The notes: generated from the letters alone by a model not told the origin. A DNA stretch of 64,000 nt from JAISGQ01 sp045604155 (GCA_045604155.1 JAZUNN010000044.1:7556-71555), one strand, 5' to 3'. Shown: positions 1-9,097, counted from the first letter of the stretch. Numbers and translations: made by a program.

Positions 1-22
1 ATAAATGAAGGAGTTGATGTTT

Positions 23-865
23 TTGCAGTACAGAACAGATCTTGCGCTGGAAATGATTACTGATGAAAAATGTTCAGGTATAGAACATTCAAGTAAATTA
101 AGTGGATTATTTAAAATTGATGAAATCAGAATATTTAATGATAAAGGTGCAGAAAGTACAGGTAAACCTAAAGGAAATTACGTTACATTTTCTGCGAAGT
201 CAATCAGTGACAGTATGATCTGCGATGATGAAAGCATTAATTTGTTTGCAGACAAAATAAGAGATATGCTGCCTGAAAATGGAACAGTTCTTGTTGCAGG
301 GCTGGGAAATTCGTCCATAACACCCGATGCTATTGGTCCGATGACTGTGAAGGGAGTTCTTGCGACAAGACATCTTAAGGCAGAATTTGAACGCATTGAG
401 GGACTTACAGAATTGAGATCAACAGCTGTCATTGCACCGGGTGTTCTTGGACAGACAGGAATAGAAGTCCTGGATATAATCAGAGCTTTATGTGAAAGAA
501 TAAAACCTGCTGCAGTAATAGCGGTGGATGCACTGGCATCAAGAAGTCTGTCAAGGCTTGGATGTACAATTCAGCTGTGCGATACCGGAATATCCCCGGG
601 AGCAGGAGTCGGCAACAACAGACCGGGAATAAACATGAAAACATTGAATCTGCCGGTTATAGCTATTGGTGTTCCGACTGTGGTTGATGCTGAGATTATA
701 GCAGAAAGGAATAATGAAGATGAGCGCAGTGAAGCAAAGCGAATGATAGTAACACCACGTGAAATTGACCTGATTATAAGCAGGGCATCAAAATTTATTG
801 CTTTATCAATAAATAAAGCACTTCATCCTGATTATGATCCTGAAGATCTTTACAATGCGGTATAG
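23..865 (+). CDS. gpr: GPR endopeptidase (germination protease)
   Basis: Aspartate-dependent protease (family A25) that degrades small acid-soluble spore proteins when a spore germinates, releasing amino acids and freeing the DNA. The N-terminal RTDLALE matches the segment next to the zymogen processing site of Bacillus GPR. GLGNSSITPDAIGP and the stretch running through CDTGISPGAGVGNNR are strongly conserved in the family. The frame opens at an ATG at 5, but the only good ribosome binding site (AAGGAG, 8-13) lies inside that extension. TTG at 23 is 9 bases beyond it and gives a 280-residue protein starting just before RTDLALE, so I prefer it; ATG 17 is too close. spoIIP follows after 55 bases, the same order as in B. 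subtilis. Identity is secure, the exact start less so. Confidence 0.93.
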   Translation: MQYRTDLALEMITDEKCSGIEHSSKLSGLFKIDEIRIFNDKGAESTGKPKGNYVTFSAKSISDSMICDDESINLFADKIRDMLPENGTVLVAGLGNSSITPDAIGPMTVKGVLATRHLKAEFERIEGLTELRSTAVIAPGVLGQTGIEVLDIIRALCERIKPAAVIAVDALASRSLSRLGCTIQLCDTGISPGAGVGNNRPGINMKTLNLPVIAIGVPTVVDAEIIAERNNEDERSEAKRMIVTPREIDLIISRASKFIALSINKALHPDYDPEDLYNAV

Positions 866-920
866 ATAACTGAAGCCTTGCATATTTATTGCATATAACT
901 ATGCGAGGTGTAATCAGACG

Positions 921-2009
921 ATGAAAAAAACAATAAAAGTGATCGGACGTTTATTGGCTATATGCCTGTTGTTTGCCGCAGTATCTGAGATTAATAAATA
1001 TATTGAAAATGATGGTAATGTTGTAACATTGATAGAAAATGCTGCGCTGTATTCTGTCGGAGTATCAGACTATTCAGGTGAAAAAACAAGAATAAGCTAT
1101 TTTACAGGTACATCTGCAACTGAAAAAACGGAAAACAATACTACAATTACTTCGTGTTCAACCACCACAATCTGCAGCACAACAAAAATGACCACCACTG
1201 TGCCGACGGGAGAAAATATAAAAGGCGTAAGCGAGGAACAGCTTATCAGCAGTAAAATAAACCATGGAAAGATATATGTAAAAAATACAAATAAAAATCA
1301 TGGTATTGATATCAGCGAAATACTGAAAGAAAAGCCTGAATGCTCCATAAGAAAAAACAGTGATTATCAGGTAATGATTGTTCACACACATACAACAGAA
1401 TGTTATGCAATGCAGGACCGGAAATGGTATGACACAAATACAGAGTGGCGTAATACTGATGAAAAAAATAATATAGTATCTGTTGGAGCGATAATATCAG
1501 AAAGACTTAATGAAGCGGGGATAAAAACACTTCATGTAACGGTAAAGCATGATTATCCCAAATATAACGGTGCATATACAAGGGCTAAAGATACCATATC
1601 TAAATATCTTGAAATGTATCCATCGATTGATGTTGTTATTGATGTTCACAGAGATTCTATAACAAGAAATGACAAAACAAAAGTAAAGCCAACGGCAGTT
1701 ATAGACGGCAGAAAAGCCGCTCAGATTATGATTATAAGCGGCTGCGACGATGAGGGAGACCTTGATTTCCCTGATTGGGAATATAATCTGAGATTTGCTC
1801 TCAGACTGCAGAAACAACTGACAGAAGACTGGCCGGGGCTTGCAAGACCGTTATATTTTGCACCCTTCAGATATAATATGCATATGACCAGAAATTCCAT
1901 TCTTGTTGAATTCGGTACAGAGGTCAATACCCTGGAAGAAGCTCAATATTCTGCGCATTTACTTTCAACCTCTCTTATTTCAATGCTGGAGCAGTACATA
2001 GAGGAGTGA
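921..2009 (+). CDS. spoIIP: Stage II sporulation protein P
   Basis: Peptidoglycan amidase/endopeptidase of the SpoIID-SpoIIM-SpoIIP complex, which thins septal wall and drives engulfment of the forespore. A membrane anchor spans about residues 9-25. A Thr/Ser-rich linker (about 62-95) leads to the catalytic domain. Family motifs are visible: HTHTTE at 155-160 (zinc-ligand region), DVHRD at 241-245 and NSILVEFGT near 325-333. The 362-residue length is normal. It follows gpr by 55 bases and is probably co-transcribed with it; a small membrane-protein gene starts 4 bases after the stop. A short palindrome (GCATA-N4-TATGC, 891-904) lies in the gap; I could not fit a convincing sigma-E promoter there. 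Confidence 0.93.
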   Translation: MKKTIKVIGRLLAICLLFAAVSEINKYIENDGNVVTLIENAALYSVGVSDYSGEKTRISYFTGTSATEKTENNTTITSCSTTTICSTTKMTTTVPTGENIKGVSEEQLISSKINHGKIYVKNTNKNHGIDISEILKEKPECSIRKNSDYQVMIVHTHTTECYAMQDRKWYDTNTEWRNTDEKNNIVSVGAIISERLNEAGIKTLHVTVKHDYPKYNGAYTRAKDTISKYLEMYPSIDVVIDVHRDSITRNDKTKVKPTAVIDGRKAAQIMIISGCDDEGDLDFPDWEYNLRFALRLQKQLTEDWPGLARPLYFAPFRYNMHMTRNSILVEFGTEVNTLEEAQYSAHLLSTSLISMLEQYIEE

Positions 2010-2013
2010 TTGA

Positions 2014-2274
2014 ATGAAACTATACGCCAGAAGATTTATTGTATCTTTTTTTGTGACACTGATGATAATTACAGCCGCAGCAGGAATATATAAAGTTACA
2101 TCAGCGGGCAGCACATTACTGGGGATACAGAATGATAATACAGCGACCGATTATGGAATGATTTTAAAAAGTGGAAAAGCAGTCGACAGGGCAATGGGTA
2201 TATTGTGGCCGGAAATAAGAACAGCTGCACACTGGTTCATTGCAGTATGTGCAGCTGTAAGTAAATTGTTTTAG
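2014..2274 (+). CDS. Small membrane protein of unknown function downstream of spoIIP
   Basis: I do not recognise this 86-residue protein. It has a basic N-terminus and a hydrophobic segment at about residues 9-29 (signal peptide or anchor). A second weakly hydrophobic, alanine-rich segment lies at the C-terminus (about 70-86). The start ATG is 4 bases past the spoIIP stop, and its GAGGAG ribosome site lies in the end of spoIIP, so translation is probably coupled. Position suggests expression with spoIIP during sporulation, but nothing in the sequence proves a role. Its TAG stop overlaps the TAA stop of the convergent TPR gene by four bases (TTAG). Confidence 0.7.
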   Translation: MKLYARRFIVSFFVTLMIITAAAGIYKVTSAGSTLLGIQNDNTATDYGMILKSGKAVDRAMGILWPEIRTAAHWFIAVCAAVSKLF

Positions 2275-4682
2275 TCGATCTCGCTCAGAATAAGAGATCG
2301 AAGATTTTCTGCTTTCTCATAATCTGCAAGAGCAAGCTGATGTTCACCGAAAACTTCATAAAAAGCAGCTCTTGCATCGTAGGTGGAAGCAAGGTGAATT
2401 TTTCTCGATGGAGTAGAGGGAAGAGAGTCAAGAATATCAATGGATTTTGTGTAGGAAGAAAGACTTGAAGAAAAATCCCTGATATTATTGTGGCAATATG
2501 CATTTCCAAGCTGGTAATACGCAAACGCAACAAGTTCATTTGCATCAGAATTCTTTGCGGTGTCAATGTTTTTAAGAATATTCAATGCAGCCTTGTAATC
2601 GTTGATTGCCTGTTCATGACGCTGGGTTTCCTCGTGATATCTGCCTATGGAAAGCCATTTTGCAGCGCACGAAACAAATGTATCCGGCTCATTGATCGGA
2701 TCATTTTCACTTAAGTCAGACAAAGCAAGTGAAACAGTATAATCCTCTGCCATAAGATCATATTTCCCGATTCGTTCGTATGCTTCGCCACGGTTTGAAT
2801 AGAGAAGTGACATTGAAATCGAATCAGGGGGACAATCCTTGACAAGTTCTATAGCTCTTGTTAATTCGGGTATTTCGAGCTCAGGCTTATTCTGCTTGAA
2901 GTAAAGCGTGCCGAGGGTATTAAGACAAAGGGAAAGCTGACGTGAAATAACAGGATCGCCTTCGGCATGAGGTTCAAGCAGAAGGATGGCACGCTTCAAT
3001 TCTTTTTCAGCACTTTCAATATCGTTATTCATAAGATGTATATCGGAAATGAACTTTAAACATGATGAATACTGAATAAGATCAACATTATCGGTATTCT
3101 GAAAAATCTTATCTGCCTGAGAGTAAATCTCAAAGCATTTATCAGTATCATTATTTCTCATATGACATTCAGCCAGATTGCATAATATTACTGCATGAAG
3201 ATTTGATTTTTCAAGCTTTGAATTGTTTTCTGCATGGTAAGCTGCACGTTCAAAAGCCTTGATTTCATCAGTTACAGGTGCGTTGCATCTGTACAGACAT
3301 ATACCGAGCCGATTATATGCATCAACGATTTCTTCCGTTGATGTTTTTTCTTTTTCCATATCCGATATGAGTTCATTGTATAAGGATGCACAGAAATCTG
3401 AGGGATAACCTTCGTCAATTGCAAGGGATGAGGAAAGTACAAGGGATTCTCTGCTGTGATCTGATATTTCAATATATTTCAATAATTGTATTTTTGCAGT
3501 GTCAACATTACCGCATTTCAGATTAGCAAGTGATGAAGCTCTGTACAATACGGGATCATTTTCTTCCTTCATAAGTTCGTTATAGATATGAGCACTTTCT
3601 GCAAATCTTTCAAGTTTATACAGAAGGGATGCATACGGACGAAGAAGCAGTGTACGGCAGGAAGAATATATTTCCAGTGCATTTTTATAAATCAGTGCAC
3701 CTGCCTCAGGGAATCCTTTATCAATGATTGATTCAGTGAAAACAAGAAAATCATCAATATTATTCTCCGGAAAGCTGCAGTTCAATGAAATGGCATTTTT
3801 ATTTTTCTGTAATACTGCAGTTTTGCAATAATTATAACAGACTTCTGCTTCGGGGGACAATACATTATGATTTATCTGATTGAGGATTTCAGCGGATAAA
3901 TCATAATCCTGATTTCGTATAAGTGAAAGACTGTAGATAAGCCTGATATGTTCTGTTTTTTCATTCCTTTCAGCAACAGAAGAAATTGCATCGTAAGAAC
4001 GCTTTGCAGTTTTTGATATCAATGAATTACTCCAGCTTTGAACAGCACAGTCACAGAGCATATCGCAGCAATTTGTAAGTACATCCGGCAAATCGACTTT
4101 ATCCTGAAATTCGAGAGCTTTAAGGCAGAATTGAGCACTGCTGCTGAATTGATTGATGCAGAAACATGCATGTGCAGCAATGCAGCAAGCACGCATGATA
4201 TATTCGGGGGCAACCGTATGGTTTTTATCGGTCAACTCCTTCATGTAATTGTATGGTTCGATAAAAAGAGAAGTATCATATACGGTGTCGCTGAGCATTC
4301 TTGAATGCGCAAGCTGATATTTTGCTTTATATTTCAAATCTTTGTTTTCTGTATGATTATCAGCGTTGATATATGCATCGCAAGCTTTTTCATACAGCTC
4401 TGAGTCTGAATAAATATTGCCAAGCTGCATCCAGGCTTCGGATTTAATATCTGACATTTCTGAAGCGACAGAAATGCATTTAAGAAATAATTCCTCAGCT
4501 GTGTCCTTGTTTCCGAGTTTCTTCTCACACAACCCGTGATAAAAAGACAGAAAAGCAAGCAGCTCTGATGAGGATGCATGATTATATAATTTTTTCAGTG
4601 ATCTGATTGCACGATTGCTGTTTCTTGTGAATACCGTATCAGATAAACAGAGCACCTTGTTTTTGAATTTTTTACTGTTCAT
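2271..4682 (-). CDS. Large tetratricopeptide-repeat protein
   Basis: An 803-residue soluble protein made almost wholly of TPR-like helical pairs. Recurring signatures include the A..YY.LG.AY.....D...A...Y.KAI pattern near the C-terminus (about residues 650-795) and several Y..LG......DTA units nearer the start. No signal peptide, membrane segment or enzymatic domain is visible. Such proteins act as scaffolds or partner-binding platforms; the partner cannot be inferred here. The gene stands alone on the minus strand, divergent from the GH3 gene and convergent with the spoIIP unit. It has an unusually tight 3' junction. Fold confidence is high; function is unknown. Confidence 0.8.
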   Translation of the reverse strand: MNSKKFKNKVLCLSDTVFTRNSNRAIRSLKKLYNHASSSELLAFLSFYHGLCEKKLGNKDTAEELFLKCISVASEMSDIKSEAWMQLGNIYSDSELYEKACDAYINADNHTENKDLKYKAKYQLAHSRMLSDTVYDTSLFIEPYNYMKELTDKNHTVAPEYIMRACCIAAHACFCINQFSSSAQFCLKALEFQDKVDLPDVLTNCCDMLCDCAVQSWSNSLISKTAKRSYDAISSVAERNEKTEHIRLIYSLSLIRNQDYDLSAEILNQINHNVLSPEAEVCYNYCKTAVLQKNKNAISLNCSFPENNIDDFLVFTESIIDKGFPEAGALIYKNALEIYSSCRTLLLRPYASLLYKLERFAESAHIYNELMKEENDPVLYRASSLANLKCGNVDTAKIQLLKYIEISDHSRESLVLSSSLAIDEGYPSDFCASLYNELISDMEKEKTSTEEIVDAYNRLGICLYRCNAPVTDEIKAFERAAYHAENNSKLEKSNLHAVILCNLAECHMRNNDTDKCFEIYSQADKIFQNTDNVDLIQYSSCLKFISDIHLMNNDIESAEKELKRAILLLEPHAEGDPVISRQLSLCLNTLGTLYFKQNKPELEIPELTRAIELVKDCPPDSISMSLLYSNRGEAYERIGKYDLMAEDYTVSLALSDLSENDPINEPDTFVSCAAKWLSIGRYHEETQRHEQAINDYKAALNILKNIDTAKNSDANELVAFAYYQLGNAYCHNNIRDFSSSLSSYTKSIDILDSLPSTPSRKIHLASTYDARAAFYEVFGEHQLALADYEKAENLRSLILSEID

Positions 4683-4785
4683 GTAATCACCCGGGAGTCA
4701 TATGTAGAAGATTAAAATATATTTTATCATATATTCGGCGTAAAAGCATCAGATTTAAAAAATATATTTATTTAACTTTATCAGG

Positions 4786-4814
4786 TTGAATGAATGCCTG
4801 CTGTAGTGTAAAAT
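4786..4814 (+). promoter_or_regulatory. Sigma-A-type promoter for the GH3 gene
   Basis: TTGAAT (4786-4791) and TAAAAT (4809-4814) are separated by 17 bases, 26 bases upstream of the start codon. An inverted repeat GAATGC (4792-4797) / GCATTC (4822-4827) brackets the -10 and ends next to the CGGAGGTG ribosome site. It could be an operator or a weak leader hairpin. Confidence 0.5.
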
Positions 4815-4839
4815 AAAGAAAGCATTCGGAGGTGTAGAT

Positions 4840-6297
4840 ATGCCTGAAAGATACAGACAAAGCAATGAACGCAGAAGATATAATGATTCAGACAGACGAA
4901 GATACATAAGCTATGAGGATGACTATCGTCCTCGCAGAAATGACAGATCATACAATGATGATTATAACAGAAATGCAGACAGAAGACGCTACAATGATTA
5001 CAGACCTGCAAGTCGGACATCAGGTTATTCCGGTATGCAAAGAGAGAGAAATGCTGACAGAGCAAATGCTTTATATCATGCAGAAGATGAACATCGTGGA
5101 ATAACAAAGAAAATAGTTGTTGTTTTTATTATTTTTGCAATAATTATAGGCAATTTTATTCTGTTTGCTGTTCTTAACGGAGCAGAGAAAAAACAGAATT
5201 CTGTAAATACAATGACAGAGCAGACCGATACAGACAACATAACCAATATTATTGTTTCTCCCGTGGATATTACCGATATCAGAGCCCAGGCGCTTCTTGA
5301 GTCAATGACAACGGAAGAAAAGGTAGGACAGCTGCTGCTTATCCGTTCAAACGGACGAAATCAGCAGGAATTTACAAACCTTATTTCCGAGTGTAAAGTT
5401 GGCGGTGTTGTTCTTTTCAAAGCCGATTTTGAAAGTAAAACCAAAAACGGTGTAAAAGATATGACATCTTCACTTCAGACAGCAGCAGGTGGAAAGCTTC
5501 TTATCTGTGTCGATGAAGAGGGTGGAACAGTTGTCAGAATGAGCTCCATATCAGAGCTTCGATCAGAAAAGTACAAATCGCCTCAGGATCTTTACAAAAT
5601 CGGTGGTCTTGAAAAAGTCAGAGATGATACGATCAATAAATGTGAATTCCTTAAAACATATGGAGTTAACGTGAATTTTGCACCAGTTGCTGATGTTGTA
5701 ACTGATAGTTCCGCTTTCATGTATAAACGTGCATTTGGAAAAAATGCAGAATTAACAGGTGAATATGTTTCTGAAGTTGTAAAAGCAATGAAAGAAAATC
5801 AGGTTGGTTCTTCCATAAAGCATTTCCCCGGCTATGGCAACAGTAAAGGTGATACCCATAAAGGTCTTGATCATAATACATTGAGTCTTGCCTCACTTAA
5901 GGCATCAGATCTGATACCGTTCCAGTATGGTGTGGCTGCAGGTGCAGATTCAATAATGGTTACACACACAATAATTGATGAAGTTGATGGGGAAAACCCT
6001 GCATCCATGTCGCCGGAATGTATTTCTCTGATAAGAGATTATCTCGAATTTGACGGTGTTATTCTTACAGATGCACTTGATATGGGTGCGATTATTGAAT
6101 TCTGTGATGGAGAGGATCCCTGCGTTCAGGCTTTCTGTGCAGGAATAGATATGCTGTGTCTTCCTTCTGACCCAAAAGATGCATATGATAATCTCCTGAA
6201 TGCAGTGAACAACGGGAAAATATCTGAAGACAGACTTGATGAATCAGTAAAAAGGATATTGAAATGGAAAATCAGGCTTGGTCTTTACGATGAATAG
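4840..6297 (+). CDS. Membrane-anchored glycoside hydrolase family 3 protein (NagZ-like)
   Basis: Predicted exo-beta-N-acetylglucosaminidase acting on peptidoglycan fragments outside the membrane. The C-terminal 340 residues form a GH3 barrel. It carries the NagZ-type KHFPGYG loop (327-333), the D-x-H acid/base pair at D338/H340 and the nucleophile Asp411 in ILTDALDM. A single membrane segment (about 91-112) is preceded by an 85-residue cytoplasmic region very rich in Arg, Tyr, Asp and Asn, which is not part of the GH3 fold. The start has a GGAGGTG site 5 bases upstream and its own promoter. The next gene begins 11 bases later, suggesting an operon with the nuclease-like gene and ispA. The fold is firm; exact substrate is by analogy. 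Confidence 0.87.
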   Translation: MPERYRQSNERRRYNDSDRRRYISYEDDYRPRRNDRSYNDDYNRNADRRRYNDYRPASRTSGYSGMQRERNADRANALYHAEDEHRGITKKIVVVFIIFAIIIGNFILFAVLNGAEKKQNSVNTMTEQTDTDNITNIIVSPVDITDIRAQALLESMTTEEKVGQLLLIRSNGRNQQEFTNLISECKVGGVVLFKADFESKTKNGVKDMTSSLQTAAGGKLLICVDEEGGTVVRMSSISELRSEKYKSPQDLYKIGGLEKVRDDTINKCEFLKTYGVNVNFAPVADVVTDSSAFMYKRAFGKNAELTGEYVSEVVKAMKENQVGSSIKHFPGYGNSKGDTHKGLDHNTLSLASLKASDLIPFQYGVAAGADSIMVTHTIIDEVDGENPASMSPECISLIRDYLEFDGVILTDALDMGAIIEFCDGEDPCVQAFCAGIDMLCLPSDPKDAYDNLLNAVNNGKISEDRLDESVKRILKWKIRLGLYDE

Positions 6298-6308
6298 AGG
6301 CGATAAAT

Positions 6309-7067
6309 TTGGATGCTGAACGATTTGCATGGGCGTGTGAATGCATTGCCCAAAGTTCACGTGAACGAGCATCAATAGGCACGCTCAGCGAAAAATCACT
6401 TCATGCTGCAATAAAACTGTATTTTGAACCTCATGGAGAATGTCAGGAAATTAATGTCGGCGATTTTGTAGCCGATATTGTGGGCGAAAATGGAATAATA
6501 GAAATTCAGACACGGGCATTTTCCAAAATGAAAAAGAAGCTTTCTCAGTTTCTCAGTGTTGCTCCTGTTACGGTTGTTCATCCGATAATTGTCAATAAAA
6601 CTGTTATTTGTGTTGATGAATGTACAGGTGCGGTTACTTCAAAAAGAAAATCACCTAAACATGGAGATATCTACAGTGCGATAGATGAACTGTGGGGGAT
6701 AAAGGAATTTCTTCATGATGAGAAGCTGACTGTTTGCCTAATGCTCATCGATGCTCAGGAAACAAGAATATACGGAGGAGAAGTTCCGAAATACGGAAAG
6801 AAAAAACAGCGCAGCCCGAAAGGATACTTCAGAAGCGACAGATTGCCCACAAAGCTTAATGATGAAATATATATATGTGGGCTTGAAGGGTACAGAATAT
6901 TCATACCGGAAGGACTTCCTGATCGGTTTACTGTAAAAGACATTGCATTGTGTGCGGATATTGATTCCCATAAAGCGAGCATTACAGCGCATCTTCTGAG
7001 TGAGATAGGTGTGCTTGAGCGAATTGGTAAAAAAGGAAACGCTTATATCTATGAAGTCAGAATATAA
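6309..7067 (+). CDS. Unknown protein with endonuclease-fold-like N-terminus and C-terminal winged helix
   Basis: Not recognised as a named family. The start is TTG with AGAGG 9 bases upstream. The N-terminal half shows E28 in SEKSLHAAIK, D56 in GDFVADIV and E65-x-Q67 in IIEIQTR, followed by a basic helix. That spacing resembles the PD-(D/E)xK nuclease core, with Gln in place of the usual Lys. Residues about 205-252 look like a winged helix-turn-helix (FTVKDIALCADI...ITAHLLSEIGVLERIG). A DNA-binding, possibly nuclease-related role is therefore an inference. It lies between the GH3 gene (11 bases) and ispA (13 bases) on the same strand and is probably co-transcribed. No signal peptide or membrane segment is present. 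Confidence 0.6.
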   Translation: MDAERFAWACECIAQSSRERASIGTLSEKSLHAAIKLYFEPHGECQEINVGDFVADIVGENGIIEIQTRAFSKMKKKLSQFLSVAPVTVVHPIIVNKTVICVDECTGAVTSKRKSPKHGDIYSAIDELWGIKEFLHDEKLTVCLMLIDAQETRIYGGEVPKYGKKKQRSPKGYFRSDRLPTKLNDEIYICGLEGYRIFIPEGLPDRFTVKDIALCADIDSHKASITAHLLSEIGVLERIGKKGNAYIYEVRI

Positions 7068-7080
7068 AGGAGATATCTAA

Positions 7081-7965
7081 ATGGATATGAAATCTGAAAT
7101 GGAAAAAAGAATTGCAGAAATTGAAAATATAATAAAGAATTATCTGCCTGAAGAAACAGGTTACCAGAAAACAGTAATTGAAGCAATGAATTACAGTGTT
7201 CTTGCAGGAGGAAAGAGATTAAGACCGATGCTCATGCAGGAAACATACAGACTTTTCGGTGGAGAAGGAAAAGTTGTTGAGCCCTTTATGACAGCGCTTG
7301 AGCTTATTCATACGTATTCACTTGTGCACGATGATCTTCCTGCAATGGATAATGATGAATACAGAAGAGGAAGAAAAACCACTCACGCAGTATATGGTGA
7401 AACAATGGGAATTCTTGCAGGCGATGCACTGCTCAACTATGCTTTTGAGATTGCAACACGTGCGTTTGATATTGAAATAAGCAATAAAACTGCAAAGGCG
7501 CTGCAGATACTTGCTTATAAAGCAGGTATATATGGCATGGTTGGCGGCCAGGTTGCGGATATTGAATCTGAAAACAAAACTGTTCCGATTGAAACAATCG
7601 AGTTCATCCATAAAATGAAGTGCGGCGCACTGATAGAAAGTGCAATGCTGATAGGTGCAATACTTGCAGGAGCATCAGAATACGAGCAGAATACCATTGC
7701 ACAGATTGCTGCTGATGTAGGTTTTGCATTCCAGATTCAGGATGATATACTTGATGTAACAAGCTCAACTGAAAAGCTTGGCAAACCCGTAGGCAGTGAT
7801 GAAAAGAACAGCAAATCAACATATGTTGCCATCAAAGGAATTGATCAGGCGAGGAAAGATGTCAGATTCCTTTCTGACCGTGCCATTGAAAAGCTTTCAA
7901 TTTTGCCTTATGAAAATGAATTTCTTAAAGAACTTATTATCATGCTTATAGAGAGAGAAAAATAA
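7081..7965 (+). CDS. ispA: Polyprenyl (farnesyl/geranyl) diphosphate synthase
   Basis: Condenses isopentenyl diphosphate with allylic diphosphates to give C10-C20 (most likely farnesyl) diphosphate, the precursor of undecaprenyl phosphate and other isoprenoids. Both Asp-rich motifs are present. The first is DDLPAMD (84-90), in the DDxxxxD form typical of bacterial FPP synthases. The second is QDDILD (220-225). GGKRLRPM at 43-50 is the IPP-binding site. The 294-residue length is standard. An AGGAGAT site precedes the ATG. The usual xseB/dxs neighbours are absent; the gene ends an apparent GH3-unknown-ispA unit at a strong bidirectional terminator. Confidence 0.93.
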   Translation: MDMKSEMEKRIAEIENIIKNYLPEETGYQKTVIEAMNYSVLAGGKRLRPMLMQETYRLFGGEGKVVEPFMTALELIHTYSLVHDDLPAMDNDEYRRGRKTTHAVYGETMGILAGDALLNYAFEIATRAFDIEISNKTAKALQILAYKAGIYGMVGGQVADIESENKTVPIETIEFIHKMKCGALIESAMLIGAILAGASEYEQNTIAQIAADVGFAFQIQDDILDVTSSTEKLGKPVGSDEKNSKSTYVAIKGIDQARKDVRFLSDRAIEKLSILPYENEFLKELIIMLIEREK

Positions 7966-7968
7966 TAA

Positions 7969-7999
7969 AAAAGAGCAGCGATATGCTGCTCTTTTTTTA
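7969..7999. terminator. Bidirectional intrinsic terminator between ispA and the C39-like gene
   Basis: A perfect GAGCAGC/GCTGCTC stem with a 5-base loop is flanked by an A-run on one side and a T-run on the other. It can serve both convergent genes. Confidence 0.88.
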
Positions 8000-8977
8000 T
8001 TATACATAATAGACGATTTTGTGAAAATTAGGATAAATACTTAAAAATTCATCAAGTGTACTACGACTTTTGCTTCCGGGGTCATTGATGTAGAAATTCT
8101 GTGCTTTGACAGAGCCTCCGTTGTAACCTGTAACAACAACCCAGTGCTGGCTTCCGTTGTTCTTTTTGCATCCGATTATTACTGGTTTTCCTTTCTGGAG
8201 AAGACCACGGATAGTATAAAGATAATCTTTCGAGTTTGTTACTGCAGTATAGTCTGAGGGCCAGTATAGCGATCCGGATGAAGAATAAGTCAATCTTCGG
8301 GACATTACATCAGGAGTGATTACCGAGGCTTTACGATAACTTTCAGCCATTGCCAGAGCTGTAGTGGTACATCCGATACTGCCAATGGTTTTGCCGGAAG
8401 AACCAAGCTTTATATCTGACCATCTCGGGTCGGTTTGTTTGTAATCAGAGACAGAAAGACGAATTTCAGAAGTATTCCTGCTTTTTATGTAATTGCTGCT
8501 TACATATCCGATTTGTGTTCCGTCATACAGTATTCTTGAAAAATTTCCGTGATCTGATATCTTTACTACGTCACTTCCGTTTTTTAGCTTTGTTTTAACC
8601 GGGTAAGAGGTGGATGGACCGGTTCGTACATTCAGCGATCCGCCAAGTGTGCTTACAGATACATTCTTGCTTGAGGCAACAGGGGATATATACGAAGAAT
8701 GACAGTATCCGAATTTATCTTTACCGAATTTTATTTTCCACCACAATCCGTTTTTTGATATGAGAGTGATGAAGCTTCCGTTTTTTAATCTGCTTAAAAC
8801 TGCTGATGATGTGGTGGCATCTGATCGAATGTTCAGCTGTCCTGATGCTGTTGTAACTTTTCCGGCAGGGTAGGCTGAGGCTGCATTGACCTGCACGGAG
8901 AATACAGGCAATGAAGACATAATGAAAAGAAATACAAGCACAAAAATAATTGATCTGAATAATTTGCCTTTAAACAT
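8000..8977 (-). CDS. Secreted protein with two SH3b domains and a C39-like peptidase domain
   Basis: Exported wall-associated protein. A signal peptide covers about residues 1-32 (hydrophobic core 9-28, cleavage near VNA-A). Two bacterial SH3 domains follow (about 38-98 and 106-165), each with the LN(I/V)R signature; these usually bind peptidoglycan. The C-terminal domain (about 178-325) matches the C39_2 cysteine-peptidase-like fold, with candidate catalytic Cys203 (SIGCTTTA), His278 (SQHWVVVTGYN) and Asp299 (YINDPGS). No ABC transporter lies beside it, so it is unlikely to be a bacteriocin-processing peptidase. It is divergently transcribed from a lytic-transglycosylase-like gene, so the two may share a wall-remodelling role. 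Substrate unknown. Confidence 0.85.
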   Translation of the reverse strand: MFKGKLFRSIIFVLVFLFIMSSLPVFSVQVNAASAYPAGKVTTASGQLNIRSDATTSSAVLSRLKNGSFITLISKNGLWWKIKFGKDKFGYCHSSYISPVASSKNVSVSTLGGSLNVRTGPSTSYPVKTKLKNGSDVVKISDHGNFSRILYDGTQIGYVSSNYIKSRNTSEIRLSVSDYKQTDPRWSDIKLGSSGKTIGSIGCTTTALAMAESYRKASVITPDVMSRRLTYSSSGSLYWPSDYTAVTNSKDYLYTIRGLLQKGKPVIIGCKKNNGSQHWVVVTGYNGGSVKAQNFYINDPGSKSRSTLDEFLSIYPNFHKIVYYV

Positions 8978-9028
8978 ATATCGACTCCTTTCGTGATTGA
9001 TTTTAACATGACAGGCATATATTTTTCA

Positions 9029-9057
9029 TTGAATAAATTATGGAAAAAGGTAATAAT
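9029..9057 (+). promoter_or_regulatory. Candidate promoter for the transglycosylase-like gene
   Basis: TTGAAT (9029-9034) is followed, after 17 bases, by AATAAT (9052-9057), 40 bases upstream of the start codon. The -10 is imperfect. Confidence 0.3.
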
Positions 9058-9097
9058 CAAAAGCTTCTGTGCATATATTTTCTCAGGAGGATTAATT

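Noticed and set aside
891..904. Palindrome GCATA-TAAC-TATGC before spoIIP as a sporulation promoter or operator
   Set aside because: CATATAAC resembles a sigma-E -10, but no matching -35 lies 14-15 bases upstream.
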